Shown here: positions 22,392 to 36,505 of the stretch, one piece after another
Position numbering within the stretch: the stretch's first letter is position 1
How the letters are laid out: every line of letters starts with the position of its first letter
Source of the DNA: Phylloscopus collybita
Taxonomy: Eukaryota > Chordata > Aves > Passeriformes > Phylloscopidae
Assembly (NCBI GenBank): GCA_027886175.1
Contig: JAJNNQ010000005.1
Coordinates: 3,336,501-3,400,500 of the forward strand
Reading direction: 5' to 3'
DNA length: 64,000 nucleotides
The notes under the pieces: generated by a model
Told to the model about the DNA's origin: nothing
The model's database searches: none
Seen by the model: only the letters and a program-made list of their open reading frames with translations
Made by a program: the position numbers and the translations under genes

Positions 22392-24029
22392 GCAGCCCAG
22401 GGGGGTGGGCAGGGGGGTAGTGCTTCACTGCTGCTTTTTTCCAGCTGCTGCTCATTGATCCACTAATCCAATCTGGGGTAATGGGCAGCCAAGCCAGCCA
22501 GCCTGCAATAGGTCACAGCCAGCAGCTAAATAGCCAGTGACACCTCGTCCCCTGTGCCCAGCTGTGCTGTTAAATAGATGCAGTCACTAATGGGAGCTCT
22601 TCTGCTGCTCCTGGAGCCAAAAACTCTCAGTGCTGATTCCTTCACTGCGTTGCTGTCCAAACTATGGAACACAACGTGATGAAAACATATCTGAAGGGGA
22701 GTTCATCCCTCTTGTGCAGCGTGATTTGGCCCTAAAACTCTCCCTGAGCCTCCTCTCCTGGTGCTAAAGCCCACCTGAGAGCAGGGCAGGCTGGAAGATG
22801 CACACACCAGGTGCCTTCACCAAGCAGCTCACGCACAGCCCATGGAAAAAGGAGGTGGGAATCGTGCTCCTGCACCATCATTTAATTCCAGAACTGCACT
22901 TGCAGGGCAGGGACAATGAGGTTTGGCACCTTCCCTCCACCTCAGTCACATTCCTGGAGTCACGTCCCAAACCACAGGTGCAGAGTCAGGCACAGAAATC
23001 ACCCCCATAACAAGTCACTTAAATATTTTTGATGTGTGCAGAGAGTTAATTGCATCTGAAATGATTTTATCAGCAAGAGACTGCCCAAGATGATGCAGGA
23101 AGCATCTGGTAGAGCAAGAAATACAGCCTGTGGTTTCCAAGGCCAGCAAGCAGCTTTTCATTTGTGCTTCCCCCAGCAGCACATGTGACTGTGGCCACTC
23201 ACAGCTAGAAGATGATGCAGATTATTACCCAAGGAGTTCTGGGGTACAAATGAATAATGGAGCTATTCCAATCTGAAGTCCCAGATGGAGAATTGCTTAC
23301 AAGCATCTGAGAGTATAAAAGTTTTACTCTGCCATCATAGTCCCCAAGGGAAGCCCCATAAACGTTTCTAACTGGAGGTTCTGCTACCAACAGCTCGTTT
23401 TCCCTCCTGCCCCCAGAAAGGCCATGAATCACAGAGCTTTTAACCAGCAGTTTATATCACATCCTCCTCTAATGGTTCTGGGGGAAAATACCAAATTGCA
23501 ACAGCAAAACACCAACCACTGCCAGTGATTAGAGCTGCAATTAATTTGCTGTGTGGATAAAAAACCCTCATCAGGCCATCAATGAGGGCACTCCCAGGGG
23601 CGAGATGCTTGAAGAGCATTAGGGGCTGGGGAAGGAGATGGAAAGATAAAAGAGAGAGCACAGAAAGAGAGAAAATGCCCTTTTCCTGAGCTTCTTGTAA
23701 CTTTAGTGCTGAACAGGGCAAAAATATCAACCTGCTGCCTGTAAACTTGCAAAAGGCAAGAACCTCAGCAGAACCTAAAACATTTCCCATGCATGGTCTG
23801 CACCAACAAGAAAAAAAAAAAATGCTCGAGATTCTCCTCCCGATTCTGCCATGCACCAGTGATTCCTGAAACAGCAGGCAAAGCAGATGTTGTGCTAACT
23901 TCCATGCAATGGCATGTGACAGCCACCTTGACTGTCCTTTCCCAGCCATTTAATTCAGTTACTGGGGGAAACAGCGACACTGACACATCTGCAAATGCCA
24001 TGTGTTCCCATAAATCAAGCATTTATAAC

Positions 24030-24067
24030 TTTTTTTTTTTCTTTTCTCTTTTTTTTTTTTTTTTTTT
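24030..24067. repeat. T-rich tract
   Basis: Two T runs separated by CTTTTCTC, 38 bp in total. Confidence 0.85.
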
Positions 24068-24399
24068 CCTGGGAAAACCATAAACCCAATTTGGAAGGTA
24101 CTTAATGGAACATCACAGTACCAGAAGCACCAGCAGATGTGATGTGGCTCCAACACCTCCAGAGGAAAAAAAAAAAAATAAAGCCCAAAACCACTGAGCA
24201 TTTGAAGATAACTGGATTTGCATCATTGTAGGGGAAGAGGGAAATTTATCCCTATCCAGTTCTAACTTGGGAAGACTCATGAGGGTCACCCAGGAGGAAA
24301 TTTGTCAGCTGCAATAAGCTGTCAGCAGATCTATTCAGCTAGAAATCTCCTCAGAGAGTATCTTCCCTTCCTAAAGCCCAAAATCTGATGCAAGTAACA

Positions 24400-24434
24400 A
24401 AAAAAAAATAAAAAAAAAATAAAAAAAAATAAAA
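24400..24434. repeat. A-rich microsatellite, A8-9 T units
   Basis: Three consecutive units of eight to nine A followed by T, ending in AAAATT. Confidence 0.8.
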
Positions 24435-24804
24435 TTAACTTTATTCAGCAACAGTTTTGTGTTGATACAGGATACCTGCAAGGCAAGAGTTAACAGAACA
24501 TGATTTACTTTTAATCAGCGAAAATCTGCATGAATCAGAAGGTTGTACCAGCTCCAAGGACCCGAAATAATCCAAGATAGACAAAGGCTTCAAGGTATTA
24601 CCTCCACAAAAAGGCATTCACAGACCAAAACAAAACATCGTTAAGAACAAAAGAAAGAAGTCAACTTCACAAAGTCAACAGCCTCGCTTCCCAAGTGCCT
24701 GCAGAAAGAGCAAAATTTTCATTCCAAGAGACTGCTGCTCTTTTCAAAAGCCCTTCAGTCTTCCCCTCTCTATAATTTCCTCAGGGTGAAAGATGCATAA
24801 GGGG

Positions 24805-24824
24805 AAAAAAAAAAAAAAAAAAAA
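24805..24824. repeat. Poly(A) tract, 20 bp
   Basis: An uninterrupted run of 20 A between GGGG and GATCACC. Confidence 0.85.
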
Positions 24825-27690
24825 GATCACCCAGTGCTTTTAAGCAGCCAGAAATAAATGTATTGTGCAATCTTGCTGTTGAAGTTCAAGAGTAAGGGAA
24901 TCCACTTTGTCACAGTCACTTTCAATGAACACTCCATTTTATGATAAGTTTCATAAAAACTGCTTAATTCAACATTTATGAAAGTACTGAAGATAGATGA
25001 AAGGTGTAGAAATAGGAATCTTGCCAATCAATCATCCTGTTGAGAACGAGCACCCAAATGATCAGAATGAAGATTGGCTTTTCATGTACATATGGTCTGC
25101 CAGATAGAATGATTGAATATTCTTGCATTTTTAATCAAAATGTTCCTGCCATTGTCCTATCACACTCAAATATTTTCTTCCCCCACTGAATATTAGCACT
25201 CTCTCCCACCTTGGGATTGAGTTGCTTGCAATGTTCCCAAAGAGAAAAGGGAACGTCCTGGGTGAAAAGGTGCTGAGTAAAAGATTGAGTGAGGAAAAAC
25301 TTTAATTTTAACAGATTTTTCCAACTAAAAAAAAACCCCAAAAACACACTGATCAGAAGTGAACACGGAGGCACAGCTTTAAATGATATTACAAAGGAGA
25401 ATAAAATGGTTTCATGCCAGATAGCACAATTTGCATCTCAAACTACAGGTGCTAGAAATGCTTTAGGGACAGAGACCACCTTTTAATAAGGAACTTTTAT
25501 AGCTTTTTGTTCAAGGAATCTTTGCTGGAAATGATACCCCTGGGCATAATCACGGTACAAGATTATCAATGAAAACCTGAACATTTGAGTGAATCTGTTC
25601 TAAAAATACCCAGCCAGGGCAAACTGTGCCTTCTTCCCTCTAACTGTGAGGTTTTCCAGGGAATAACAGCCCAACTTGGGGTGGAGCTGGAAATTAAACT
25701 TAGCTGGCTCTCCTCTCAGGGCTCCAGCCTATGAGCAATGGAGAGAAAAGCCTTATTTATTAGCTCCAAATAAAAAAAAAAAATTAAATCACTTTTTCTG
25801 TCCTTTCTCTAAAAAAAACCCCATTTGAGATCAGCCCAGCTTGGTGCAAAAAGCAGCTAATAGGATTTCTCCTAATCCTTTTACATTTTTTGGAGACTCC
25901 AAGAAATAGGCTCAGGATTCTAAAAGAAAAGAAAGGAACCCCAAAGCTCTTCTGATTTCCATATTCACCTAGTTCCCCTTCAATGGAATTGTAAAAGTTA
26001 CAGTTCAAGTCTTAAGTGATAACATATGGTGCAATAAACGCTATTATCAGCTTGATGAGTTATTGTAAGTAACCACCCAAATTACCAAAGCATTTCCTTG
26101 GGGTGGAACAGGCTGGAACTGAATACAGATTCCCTGTAATTTCACAAGTGGGAACATTTATCACGGCAAAGTTGTGAATTATTTTTGCCTGTTAATACCC
26201 TGTAAGTGCCAATGTTCTCTTTCAACGCTTGCAATATCTGGTGGAAAGATAATGATTCCTGTAAAATTGATTGTTCCCCTTTGACCAATAAGAGAAGTTC
26301 GTAGTTTGTAAATACTATGAGACAAAGGCACAGGCACAGTGCTACCACTTAAATCATCTGCAGCAGGTTCTTAAATACTTCTTCCCCCTCTGCTTCCTCA
26401 GCTCTGCACGCAGAGCAGGACAATTAAAACAGTAACGCTGAAATAATCAACCCAAATTGTTACTAGAGAGATCCAAAGTCTCTTATAAACAACTCTACAG
26501 AAGGGCAACTACATCTGTTCAGACAAACTCCCATTGCCTGCTCTCCTCATTTGCTGCAACTGAACAGAGCAATGTCATTCATTTCAAAATCTTCAAACCT
26601 CTAACTGGGCCCTGCTCACAGCAAGACACACTAAAAAATACCTTTGAAAAATAACATTTCTTCATTTTCACCAACTCCAGCCTCAAGTTCCATTGCACAG
26701 AACAAGGAAAGAGAGATGCACTCTTTCATTGGAATAAAAGAAGAAAACACTCTTTTCACTTCTGGCCCTTGAAGAACTTTCCAAACCAACAGAGAACAAA
26801 TTTCATGAACTACCTATTCATGAAATCTGCAGGGGTTTTCCATGGATTTCAGAAAGGTCTTGCCAAGACAGACGAGGCAATCCATCACCTCAGAGGCAGT
26901 TGCTGCTCTCTGGAATTGATATTACAAAGCAGGTCACGAATCCCAGAAGCAGCAGTGGGTTTGTGAGGTGGTGTTGGGTGCTCCAAGGCCCACCAAGTGC
27001 TGTGATCTGGGCTGGGTTTCTCTTTAGGGCTGCAGCTCCTGGGACATTCACAGCATCACCCTCAGCTGAAGATTATCTGTTGTTTAATAGGCTGAGCCAG
27101 GGCTCTGCCTGATTGGGATGGGGGAGAGCAGAGAAATCTTAAACATTAACAACTCCAAATCCTAATTGTTGAAAAGCTGTAGGAACTTGTGTTGTCTGAG
27201 AGCTCCCTGCTGGCCAGAGCTGACCCATGGACTCAGAGCTGGCCAGGAGCAGAGCTCCCCACCCCACACAGACTCAGCTGGTCACACATTGTCCATGTCC
27301 TGAGGAAACAGTGCTGCACCCCCAAAGAGCCAGCCTGGGCTGAATCCCTGCAAACAGGGCCAGCACAGCCCTGGGACACAGGGCAGAGGGACAGGGCCAC
27401 CTCCACCTCTCCTGGGACACCTCACACCCAGGGGTGTAACACAGCAGAGCTGAAGGTCACAGAGCCAGCAGCAAGGGCAACTTTTGGGCTCCTATTGCTT
27501 TAAGCAAGAGGCTCCTCCATCCTCCTCATCTCCAAAAATACCACAAAAAGACAGACTGCTCCTGCAGCTCAGCACATCTGAAAATCATTTCTGTTTCATG
27601 GAGGGGGGGGAGAGAAATAACCAATAAAATAAATCCAGCCTGATTATTTTGAAAAGGACAAAGACAGCAGAGGTGACAGAGGTGTAATTG

Positions 27691-28260
27691 TTAGTCAACC
27701 TTACAGCACTTTCCAGTAGAGCTATTTAACGTTTGATTCCACTGATAAGAAAAATAATAAACAAAGTTATTATGAAAGCTCTCTATCTGTCAGCCAAAAG
27801 TTCAGTGAATCATTTATGAATGTGTACCTAGAGCTTCTTTCCCTTCTATTCTCTTTTCCCATCAGAACCCGAAGCTAGTTACTTTTTTTTTTAAAGTGTT
27901 GTTTTTATTTCTTAAATCAACCTGAAAGGAATAAAATATTGCAATGAGCAAAAATACAAAATAAATGTTTGCAGTTCTGTAATTCTTCGAAATGTCAAAT
28001 AAAAACATAAAAACGTATGCTCTGTAAGTTTTCAGCTGAACTTGGCATGACAGTCCATCTATTATTTAAAAGATGTTGAAGCTCAATTCATGAATTATTA
28101 AATTCTTGTTACATTTAGTTTTCAAGGGAAAAAAATTATTTCATTCAATAAAGGAAATTCAATCCGCTCTATAATGCTTTCGTAAAAAACATGGAATCTG
28201 AAGTTACTCTGAAAAATAGAAGAAATAACTAGTCCACGCCTCATAACCTTACTGCCTCGC
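27691..28260. other. Repeat-free AT-rich stretch, candidate conserved element
   Basis: No repeat and no open frame of note. The stretch is AT-rich, with ATTCATGAATTATTAAATTC-like words near 28086-28105 and TGAATCATTTATGAATG near 27805, plus a few retained CpGs. Conservation cannot be tested here, so this is only a candidate. Confidence 0.3.
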
Positions 28261-31200
28261 TAAAGGGATGTTCTGAATATTCAAAACCCATCAACAACCC
28301 CTCAGCATCCCCACATCCACTGCACAAACATCCCACGTGTGGAACCACCTGCAGTGCAGGAGAGGGGCTGGAGGGAGCTCCTGAACCTTGACTGATGTGA
28401 GCTGGGATCCTCCAGCCTGCTGCCTTCCCACATTTCTCATCACTGACCTCACACCGAGCTCACACCATGGCAAGGGCCCGACAACCAAAGCTCTCTGTTG
28501 AGATGTCAAAAATTTGGATTCCAGGTCACATCCAGGAGTCCTCAGAAGGTGCCTGGGAGGTGAGGAGCCACCCACCAGAGAGAGCCCAGGCTGCTCACCT
28601 GAGGAAAATGGAGTCCTTGGAGTTTAAAAGGGTACATCCCTCTTCTAAAGGGCACTCCTGGTGATGATCACCTGGATCATTTCAGAAATCTCTTGCTGGC
28701 CCCCTTGGCCCACACCGACCTGTGCAGGCAGCAGCTGGTCACTGTGCCAGGAGAGTCAGAGCTCCCTGCAGCCCTCCAGGACAGCAAACCAGACCTCACC
28801 CAAAGGAACCTGATCATCCCCTAGTTCAGCCAACAGACCTCTGCTCTGGACCTCTGAAACTGCATTTGTACACTCCTGCTAATCCAAGATTGGTTCTGCT
28901 CTGGAATGAGGACTTAATAGTTCCAGGGATTCAAAAGAAACAGCTAACTGAGCTGATTTAATAAGAGACACAAAACAAACTCAATGGCACTACTTAGTCT
29001 GCCAAATAAAGTTATTTCACTGTACTCTGGGGGTTGGCTATTCAATTGGCTTCTAAAAATCCATGCTGATATTCCTCAAAGGCTCTGAACAACAAACTGT
29101 CACAGGTGCAGAGGCTGCTCTGTGTGACAGGTATTTCAAAGACAGCTACTCAAGCACATAATCCCTCAGAAGAAAAAAAAAAAAAAAAGTAATAAAATTA
29201 TATTGTGATGAAGCTGCCATAATCATCAACCAAATTTACAATGCCTAACTGATTAGCTTATACAGACAAATTTTCCCAACACCCACTGGGGTATTTTTCC
29301 CAGTAAGAAGATAAAGTCTGAGTTTGTTTGCTGCATTTCTCGAAGAAATGGTTTCAGCCACCAACATTTCAGGAAAGAGCCAAAAGAAACATTGCTACTC
29401 AACAACAAATCCTCCCCTAAAAAACAAAAGTGTTAAATGCAAGCCTGGTAAAATATTCATTTGTTTAGCCGTGAGTTAATACATTTTCAAAGTAGATTTT
29501 GACATGGTGTCATCACGAATGCAAACTAGCACTGAACTGTTGGAATTATTTTCTTAAAGTGTTTTATCTGTGTTGGCCCTCCTGGCATTTCTTCAGTGCT
29601 CAAGCCCTAAACACAACTCATTTCCACAGCCAGGCACAAGGATGTCAGGTAAACACCCCTCTACGTCTGGATGCTCTGTCAGAATGGGTTCAGAGAGAAA
29701 CTTCAAAGAGCTTTGCATTTTCCACCAATTTCTGCACCTCAAAAACACTACACACACAAAAAAAAAAATATCCACTCAATCCCCCCAGTGCTGCATCCCA
29801 ACTGGGAGCAGGGAAGTCACTCTGCTCAGAGTTAACTACTGGGTGAAAGAACCCGGATCGTTCCTGAGGAGCCAAGGGTCCTTGAAATATGAGAAGAACA
29901 GAGGAGAATTGGCTGATTGTCTTCTCATTCAACACAAGAGTTTGTGACCTGTGTCTGAATGTCTTGTTAACACCACCCAGCCCAATAACAGACCAGCTCC
30001 TGCAGGAAAAATCCAGCCTCTCCAGTGTAATCTAGGGATGAACACGTCCAGACTCCCAGAATACACCATTAACTGTCTAGAAAGGGACTTCTTGTTGGAC
30101 TGTTATTCTTTTTATTATGATACATGATACCACTCTCAAAGAACAGTGATTTAGCCTTCTTTGTAAATAGAGTTATTGATTGGAGCTCCTCTAACAGCAC
30201 TTCTCCCACCCTTGCTGCTCTCAGGCTCCATAAAACAAGGAGCCATTCCTGCCTTTAGCTCTTCCCCAAGGTTTTTTGGTACAGCCCAGCCTTCCAGCTC
30301 AGAAACAAATTGAAAAAGAAATAAAACCACCTATTGAGCACCAAGTAGAGTTTATTTTTTCCTCTTTGGACATCTTGCATCCCAGGTCTGTGCCCATGAC
30401 CAAATCCAGGATGTGCCTGGAGCAGGAGGGGTGACCTGTCCCTGTCCCAGGGTGTGCACAGAGCAGTGTCCAACCCCCCTGTGCCCATTTGTCCCCTCTG
30501 CTGCCACCACCAGAGTGGGCAAACCCCATTTCCTGTCTGGGGACAGTGCAGGCTCTGAATCAATATTATAACAACCTTAGTGGGCACAGTGTCATCACTT
30601 CAACTGCTTGCAGACCTCTCTGTGCTTTCCAGGGTAGATTGGGATGTAATTTTGCCCTTTAACTGAAGCATTTTGTCAGTTCCTGGTTGAGAGTTACATA
30701 AATCAAGGTTCAGTGCATCTTCACTCTTCTCTGACTCAAACTACACAGAAGTATTTTTGGTAGCTGTGAAGAACACTGCAACACAAAAATAACTGCCAGG
30801 GAAGCAGTACTGGCACAAGAAGCATATTTTAAACAATTGAACCAAAGTGGCTGGTGCTGTTTGAAAGGCAAGGTTTGTGAACTAACTGCATGTGTCCCAC
30901 CGTGGGACAATTCCAGCTGTCTGGAACTGAGCTCCCAAAATAAACAGAAAAGGGTTTATTTTCAATGAATATTCTGTTGCAAAGTTTCCACACAACTTCC
31001 CTACAAAACGCTTCCACCTCAGTGTGTGTGAAAGAAATCCAACTTTTCCTCTGCCTGAGGGGAGTGGAGGGAGAAGCAGCAATCACATTCTCTGCCACTG
31101 ATGGAGAGGCAAAGTCAACCACTTCCAAGCTGGAAATGTCAGCATTGAGACTGGCTGTGCAACCTCAATTTGCCCCCTCGTGCCTGTGCATAATGATGTG

Positions 31201-32036
31201 GGCTTTAATTACCTGAACATGATCTCCAGGTTTAAGATCCTGCCTCAATCAGCCCAGGGCTGGAGGAGTGAGATCTGCAGGATTATACACCAGGCAACAT
31301 TAAAGCAGGAAAATGGATTAGCTGCTTGTATCAAAGATGCTCCACCAACCTGAGAAGTGAATTAAAGGAAGAATTCCAGCCCTTTTTAACTTCCACTACT
31401 CCCTCCATAATCATGACACTCACAGAACAGACATTTCTCTGGTACTCCTGACAGAAAACATGCATCTGCATTTCCCAGCCTCCCCACAGCAACATTTTAA
31501 TGCCAAGGTCAAGCCCTAACAAAGCCCCAAGTCTGATGGTTACCCAGCTCCACCATTTGGAAATTATCACAGTTTCATGTGGGTGACATGCTGATTGAGG
31601 ATTTTACCCCCAGGCCAGTGTTTTCTGAGACCACAGGAATTTTTCCAATGATGCAAACTGTTTCCAAGGTTTCTGCTCCTCACTGCACTTTGGACAGCTC
31701 TCTCCAAGCCAGGCCTAAAGTGTCCATGCAACACATGCCCCAGCCAGGAGGTCTGACTGATCTGTAACCCATCCCAGCACTAACTGGCCTTTAATCCCAG
31801 CTCTAATCCTTACCCACCTCTAGGACAAGCAAAACATTTTTGGTTGAGATCTGAAATAAATTGGAAAGTGATAAGTAAAATAGGTAATTTCATTTCAACA
31901 ACAACAGGCTGATTTTCCAGTTCTTAAAGACATCTCCACGGCCCTCCCCTGTATCAGCTCTGGGCTCCTGCAATGCAGGCTGTTCTCTGAAATTTGCTAC
32001 AATTTAAAACCATTTAATATTTAAAACACTGTCTTT

Positions 32037-32052
32037 CCCCCCCCCCCCCCCC
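32037..32052. repeat. Poly(C) tract, 16 bp
   Basis: An uninterrupted run of 16 C. Poly(C)/poly(G) runs of this length are much rarer in the window than A/T runs. Confidence 0.9.
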
Positions 32053-32558
32053 ACAATTTATAAAACAAAAATAGGTGCTACTTTCAGTTTTTCATTCCAA
32101 CTGTAAAAGGAGCAATGTGAGAAACGCTTTAAATTATTGAGCCTTCAGCGCCACTGCAGTATTTATGAAAAAAAAAACAAAACCCAAAAGAGAGAATCCC
32201 TTAGCAGGGCACAGCTGGCACACGAACCCCAGCGTGAAAAAGTTTCTGGAAATTCTTCTGATTAAGGGAGAATCAGCACTTCTCTACCCTCTCCTGGCCA
32301 GAGACCAAACTCTCCTGTGTTGCTGCTTTCATCCCAGGCTTTGGAAGGCAGGCAGCTCTCAGCATCCATCCAGCAGGGAGTGAAATCCATCCTGCTGCAA
32401 GCCTGGTGAAACTGGGAGCTCTGCCCTCACCTTCCTTCAGCTCCAAAATGTGCTGCAGCTTCAGAGTCATTTTTTTTTCCCCCCCTGCAGATCTTGTAAG
32501 AGCCACAAATCCCTGGTTACTTTTGATTTACAATAGAGGCAAGGTCATCCTTATAATG

Positions 32559-32576
32559 AAAAAAAAAAAAAAAAAA
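32559..32576. repeat. Poly(A) tract, 18 bp
   Basis: A run of 18 A following TTATAATG. Confidence 0.85.
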
Positions 32577-35500
32577 CAAGGTCTATATTTTCAGACACCA
32601 AGATACAATTTATCATAGAGATCAATGACACTTTTATTCTCTATAGAGATGAAGTATCCATTTTGCAGTAAAATTATCAGAGGGGTTTTCTCCTTTTTCT
32701 CTCCTTTAAAAGCCTCTTGCAGGTGCTGCAGCAGTTGAAGACCAAATTGTAACAGAACATTTTGGTATTAGCATCCAGTCCTCCCTTTCTGAAACAGATT
32801 TCACATTTCCTATATAAGTGGCTGGAAGAAAAGGGAAGGGTGAAATCTGTGAAACCAGACGTGTTTGGGTGGTGAAAGGTAATACTAATGGTACCCCCTG
32901 AGTAAAGAGGTCTTTCTAAGCCCTTTCAATTAAAATAATTGCCTCTTCCCAGCTCTCCCAATGTCCTCATGTCTGGCAGTCACACCAGCCTGTGCCAGGC
33001 TGAAGCAGCCACGGTGGCTGATCCATGGAGTCCCCAGAATCACCTTTTATTTCCTAACAAGAGTTTTAGTCTTTGTTTCATTTGAAGTCCTATTTGTAAG
33101 ATGTTTTTTAGCTCATCTCCAGCAGAGCATCCAGAAACCATTTGGGACATTCTCACGTGCCAAGACTGGGTAATTGCCACCAGCTTCTGAGTTTATTTAG
33201 GAGCTGAGGACACAGAAACATTCTGGGAATAGAGAACTGTCTGTCCCAGATGTGTCCACTGCACTGACCCAAACAGGGATCACTGAGCCCCCCAGGCTGC
33301 TCCTGGACAAAACCCTGAAGCACCAGCTCAGACACTGCGTTGCCACCACCCCTGACACAGCCACAGCTGGGTGACAGCATCATTTCTTGCTTTCTTTGTC
33401 ACCTTCTCAAGCAGCCTGGCCTGAAAGCTGTGACAAACAGGTGGCTGTGGTAGCACACGTTGGACCTGCAGCAGCAGAACCTCCCCATCCTAAATCTCCT
33501 GCAAGGCAATAATGTGCATTCCCAGGCTGCCTGAGCTACAGCCTTTGTCTCCTCTGCCCACTGCAGCCCGTGGCAAGATAAGCTTATTAAGAGGATTTCT
33601 TTTTTTTAAAGTCACTCCTTTAGAGCACATGAAATTCCTGATTTTATTGATGGCTGCCAAGGATTACAACTTCATTCAGATGAATTTCCCTTAAGCTCTA
33701 TGCTTGCCCTGAGCTAATCACCATTTTCAGGAAAGGAAGGCATTTTAGGGGTTTCCTGGTGTTCAGCTCCATTGGAAATTATTTGTCACACGTGTTCAAT
33801 ATTTCCACCTCACCTGTAGCTCCCCGAATTAACATTTTGTGTTTACTGATTTTAGAGCTGCTGAAGATAAAGGAATTTTCTGCACCCAGGGGTATCCAGT
33901 CCTGCACTGCTGCTGCATCCATCTCCAAGCAAATGGTTATGGCCTGTAGCATGCCTGGAGATATTGACACAGGCAGGACAACACTTGTTCACGGGAATTT
34001 CCTTAACTTGAGGATTTCCAGTTAATAACAGTTGAAAGATTAAAGAGAACCTTTTTATTTTCTGCTTAGTCCTGTCAAATAACCATAATTACTCCCAAAA
34101 CAAAACCAAACTAAGACCACTGGATATTTTAGTAGCTTTTAAGGCCTTGCCCAACTACATTTTTTCCAACAACCATCTCCAGGAAGCAAGAGAACTGTGT
34201 GTTTGTGCTGATGAGCCATACTTATCCTCGAGGTGCTACTTCACCTCCTTCAGGCACATCAAGTGGAATATTTGAGAGGAAAATTTCTCATGTTTTTTGT
34301 CATTATCATTACATTTCATTCATTTTGTGCCCCGACTTGTAGGTCAGGCCCTCTGGATGTATTTTTGTGGAGCATTTTGAGGAGAAAAGATGCCACAGGA
34401 CAATAACAGGGATGTTTCAAATATCTTGAACCTTCCTGAATAAGTCACTGAGCAGTTCTTTGCAGGTATTTGCAGCGATACCATAATAAAAAAATATTCC
34501 TTTTCATCTGATGCACATTAAAAATAAACTCTTCTAATAAAACCTGTTTGGGGCCCTGATTCAGCTCTGCTTTGTGTTCATTTGCTGCTGCAAGAAGAGA
34601 GTTCAAAATGAGCTCAGACCATCAAAACCACCTGCTTGTTCTGTTTTGCAATCACTTCACAATCAGCCTACAAGGTATTAAATGACTGCAAAAGTGCACA
34701 GCAATGGAGAAACGAGGAAGCAGAGGCACAGCAAAATCATCTCCTTGATCCAGCTGTGTCCTGAGCACCGTCATTTTCCACCCACCACCACTTGTGCAGG
34801 AATGAAAGGCTCAGCTTTCAGAAATGAAAAATACCAGTGGGGTTTTTCCTGGCCTCGTAGATCATCAGAGACATTTCAGGACAGTTGCTGCTCTTGGCTG
34901 AAGCATTGCCCAGATTGGTGCTTCCAATCTCCCCAGAACACTCCAATATCTCCGTGAGAGAAACACCAGAGCAGCTCCCCTGCCACCAGCAAAATACTTC
35001 AGATTTTTTTATTTCATGACTCCAGCCAAACCAAAACCCAAAGCAGAAGCTGCCTAATGTTCCAAAGCCCGAATGAGATTGAACCTCTGCATATAGCCCA
35101 TGGAATTATTCCAGATTCTCTAAGACAAAATGAAGGAGGCAATGGGGTTTCCACAGGTTTGGATTAGCTAAGGGAATCATATCTTAACAATTTTAAGGAG
35201 AAGAATGAGAAAAAAAAACCAATTTTAAAGTTATATATTCAAAACAGCAACTTGATTTTGGGGGGAGGTTTGATTATCATTTTTGCCTGTACTGGGAGAC
35301 ACTGGGTTAATTCCTCACTCCAGGGATTTACCAATTCATCCTTCCCTCCCCTCAGCCCAGCACCAGGAGCTGGACCAGACACCCAGAAAGCAGCAGAGAG
35401 CAGATTTTCCTCATCAGGTGGGTTTTGCACTTGTGGGTGAAGGCTCTGCAGTGATTTAAAGGCAAATGGGAAAGCCAGGTGTCTTCACTCAGTATAAACT

Positions 35501-36453
35501 TTATTCATCTGCCTATGAGGCTGCTGAGAAATTGCTTTAAAACAAATTCACACAGGAGAGGCATTATTACACAGGCCAGCAGAAAAGGGTTGGGTTGTTC
35601 ATATGGGTTTGATTTTTTTTTTTTTTTAACTATAAATAAACCATGATTCCTTTTGCTTGTTTAATTTCACCAAACCTCTTACTGTTCATCTATTTCATCA
35701 GGAGCCACCCACAAGAGGGGCAGCCTGTGAGATTCGAGATCTCCTTGCCCAGCACATACCAGAACAAAGCACCCCTGTATTTCAGTGTTTAAAAACAGCA
35801 TTAAATTTATCAGAGGTAGCAGCAGATGGGAGATCATCACAGAAAGAAACACTTTTTAATTACCAAAACATATGTGCTGATGCAGTGCAGCACAGTTGTG
35901 AGGGGTTTTGTGCAACTTAGAAAAAAGTTTCTGTACAAAGGTGACTAATTTTTGGTCACGTTTCACAGCAAAACACTTGTTAACATTTTGTGTTTCAAGC
36001 TAACCTCAACCTGTGTACCCTGAAGGATACTGGGTGAATAGGAGGCTGTGTCTTGTCTATAAACCATCAACATCTGCCTTTAGACACAATCAAGGGCAAA
36101 GCTGGGAAATGGAGTTAAAAAAATTATTGGAAGAAAAAAGACCCCCAAACAAGGAAATAAACCTAAGCAAATCAGGGAAATCTTTCATTTGTCTTTCTAG
36201 TCCTCATCAGTCATTAGTGATGCACAAATTCTTTTCCTTTCTTTCTCCTTTGCCCCCCTCCATCCTTTAAACTTTGCAATGTACATGGACTTTAGTGTTA
36301 CAAATTCTTCAAAGACATCATTACTCTTTGCATTGATATGCACTGAAATAATCTTTGTAATCTATGATCAAAGACTTGCTCTATCTGGCTGCATTCATTT
36401 CCTTGCTTTCCCCTTCCTAGTCAGCCATTTTTATTTCTATTTACTTTTGCTAC

Positions 36454-36454
<1 letters not shown>

Positions 36455-36504
<50 letters not shown>
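36455..36504. repeat. Poly(A) tract, 50 bp
   Basis: An uninterrupted run of 50 A between TTTTGCTACC and GCCATC. No processed transcript or retroelement body with target duplication is recognisable upstream. Tracts this long are unstable, and the length in the assembly may not be exact. Confidence 0.93.

Positions 36505-36505
<1 letters not shown>

Larger units (their letters stand above)
22392..27690. other. Unique non-coding DNA, no gene seen
   Basis: A long stretch without recognisable dispersed repeats. Named contents are the T-rich tract at 24030-24067, an A9T microsatellite at 24400-24434 and a 20-A run at 24805-24824. The 165-codon minus frame at 23452-23949 has hydrophobic patches but no recognisable family, and I see no supporting splice or promoter context. 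Confidence 0.5.
28261..36454. other. Unique non-coding DNA, no gene seen
   Basis: More than 8 kb with no recognisable gene or dispersed repeat. Simple tracts are an A run at 29170-29187, poly(C) at 32037-32052, an 18-A run at 32559-32576 and a T run near 35616. All open frames are below 126 codons and lack any domain I know. Confidence 0.5.

Noticed and set aside
22385..22440. Alternative right end for the short LTR at TTCA with a CTGCTG duplication
   Set aside because: The implied inverted repeat is only TG/CA, and CTGCTG is a common low-complexity word, so the match may be chance.
23452..23949. 165-codon minus-strand open frame with hydrophobic patches
   Set aside because: No recognisable domain, no supporting promoter or splice context; expected by chance in this length of DNA.
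36455..36504. Poly(A) as the tail of a processed pseudogene
   Set aside because: No transcript-like body or flanking target duplication is recognisable upstream; bird genomes have few processed pseudogenes.
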